Assembly (NCBI RefSeq): GCF_006494775.1
Contig: NZ_CP041146.1
Location: 1,550,001 to 1,614,000, forward strand
Reading direction: 5' to 3'
Source of the DNA: Nocardioides humi
GTDB lineage: Bacteria > Actinomycetota > Actinomycetes > Propionibacteriales > Nocardioidaceae
DNA: 64,000 bases
Positions 63,326-64,000 of this stretch are shown piece after piece. The notes below the pieces were generated by a model, which saw only the letters and a program-made list of their open reading frames with translations, made no database searches and had not been told where the DNA came from. A program made the position numbers and the translations under genes. Numbering within the stretch: position 1 is the stretch's first letter; every line of letters starts with the position of its first letter.

Positions 63326-64000
63326 ATGGGTCTTCGCATCAACCAGAACATCGAGGCGACCAACGCGTACCGCAACCTGTCGGTGACGCAGAACCAGCTC
63401 TCGAAGTCGATGGAGAAGCTGTCGTCCGGCTTCCGGATCAACCGGGCCGCCGACGACGCCGCCGGCCTGGCGATCTCCGAGGGCCTGCGCTCGCAGGTCG
63501 GTGGTCTCAAGGTCGCCGTCCGCAACGCCCAGGACGGCATCTCGGTCGCCCAGACCGCTGAAGGCGCGCTCACCGAGGTCCACTCGATGCTCCAGCGCAT
63601 CAACGACCTCGCCGTGCAGTACGCCAACGGCACGCAGAACACCGACTCGCAGGCCGCGATCGAGGCCGAGGTCACCGAGCTCAACTCGGAGATCACCCGG
63701 ATCAAGGACAACACCAAGTTCAACGGTGTGGCCCTGTTCGGCGGCACCGCGCTGGACTTCCAGGTCGGGTACGCCGACGCGGACTCGATCACGATCTCGG
63801 CGACCGCGCTCGCCGACTTCACGACCGCCGTCGGCACGCTGACCGCGGCCGGCGGCAGCGACGCGGTGCAGGCGGCCATCACCGCCGTCTCGACGCAGCG
63901 TGCCGAGCTCGGTGCGGTGCAGAACCGGTTCGAGCACACCATCAACAACGTCAACGTGGCGATCGAGAACCTCTCGGCCTCCGAGTCGCGGATCCGCGAC
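63326..64000 (+). CDS. fliC: Flagellin (5' part; continues beyond window)
   Basis: The first 225 codons of flagellin. GLRINQNIEATNAYRNLSVTQNQLSKSMEKLSSG and RINRAADDAAGLAISEGLRSQ are the D0/D1 helices, and TEVHSMLQRINDLAVQYANGT the D1 continuation. The C-terminal D1/D0 helices begin near the edge (QRAELGAVQNRFEHTINNV), so the variable middle is short. Preceded by a strong AGGAGGGA site. Exported through the type III apparatus; translation likely controlled by CsrA/FliW. Confidence 0.96.
   Translation, partial: MGLRINQNIEATNAYRNLSVTQNQLSKSMEKLSSGFRINRAADDAAGLAISEGLRSQVGGLKVAVRNAQDGISVAQTAEGALTEVHSMLQRINDLAVQYANGTQNTDSQAAIEAEVTELNSEITRIKDNTKFNGVALFGGTALDFQVGYADADSITISATALADFTTAVGTLTAAGGSDAVQAAITAVSTQRAELGAVQNRFEHTINNVNVAIENLSASESRIRD

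Overview
The window is a contiguous piece of a high-GC actinobacterial chromosome. Very high GC with GTG/TTG starts, the lexA / hflX / dapF / miaA / miaB order, an rpfB-rsmA-ispE cluster, protein-O-mannosyltransferase next to rsmI, and a flagellar locus controlled by csrA-fliW together suggest Nocardioides or a close relative in the Nocardioidaceae. This is inferred from gene content; no 16S or search was available. No tRNA, rRNA, CRISPR array, phage or intact insertion sequence was seen.

Layout. 1-29 kb: the tail of lexA, then a conserved core of housekeeping genes mainly on the minus strand (DinG-type helicase, hflX, dapF, miaA, miaB), separated by accessory genes: a LysR-controlled hydrolase/flavin oxidoreductase pair, a decayed MntA-HepT toxin-antitoxin relic, PhoD phosphatase, gamma-glutamyltransferase, and an AraC-DinB fusion. 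Also here is a divergent block in which a (frameshifted) PucR regulator faces an acyl-CoA synthetase / DUF3556 membrane protein / FAD oxidoreductase operon. Two tandem MT0933-type antitoxin-like genes with no toxin lie beside miaA. 29-38 kb: a glutamate-type amino acid ABC importer operon, a DUF4442 protein, a sigma factor fused to a zinc finger and membrane segment, a methyltransferase/hydrolase pair and a MarR regulator. 38-48 kb: ABC-F, ispE, rsmA, rpfB, tatD, hydrolase, rsmI and the mannosyltransferase.

48-57 kb is a general-stress region. A minus-strand run of tightly overlapping genes (SDR, two tiny acidic proteins, DUF6328, lipoprotein, divergent NRAMP-like transporter, PRC-barrel, DUF7218) lies near a PAS-ANTAR protein, a plus-strand redox operon (49-aa protein, haem-oxygenase-fold iron enzyme, CDGSH protein, zinc alcohol dehydrogenase) and a SigB/SigF-type sigma factor. 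The sigma gene and the redox operon carry the same promoter pattern (GGTAT, 16 nt, GGGTAA/C), which ties them into one regulon. 57-64 kb holds a NarL-type response regulator and a flagellar block: csrA, fliW, flgL, flgK, flgN, fliA and the 5' part of flagellin. The flagellin leader contains a hairpin presenting GGA in its loop, the expected CsrA target.

Cross-cutting observations: (i) two copies of a ~160-bp non-coding element with terminal inverted repeats share a recognisable core; (ii) a set of long perfect intergenic palindromes share a CATGCG outer motif; (iii) four genes (PucR, DUF6328, alcohol dehydrogenase, flgK) are each broken by one missing base in a G/C run, which looks more like consensus error than independent gene decay.
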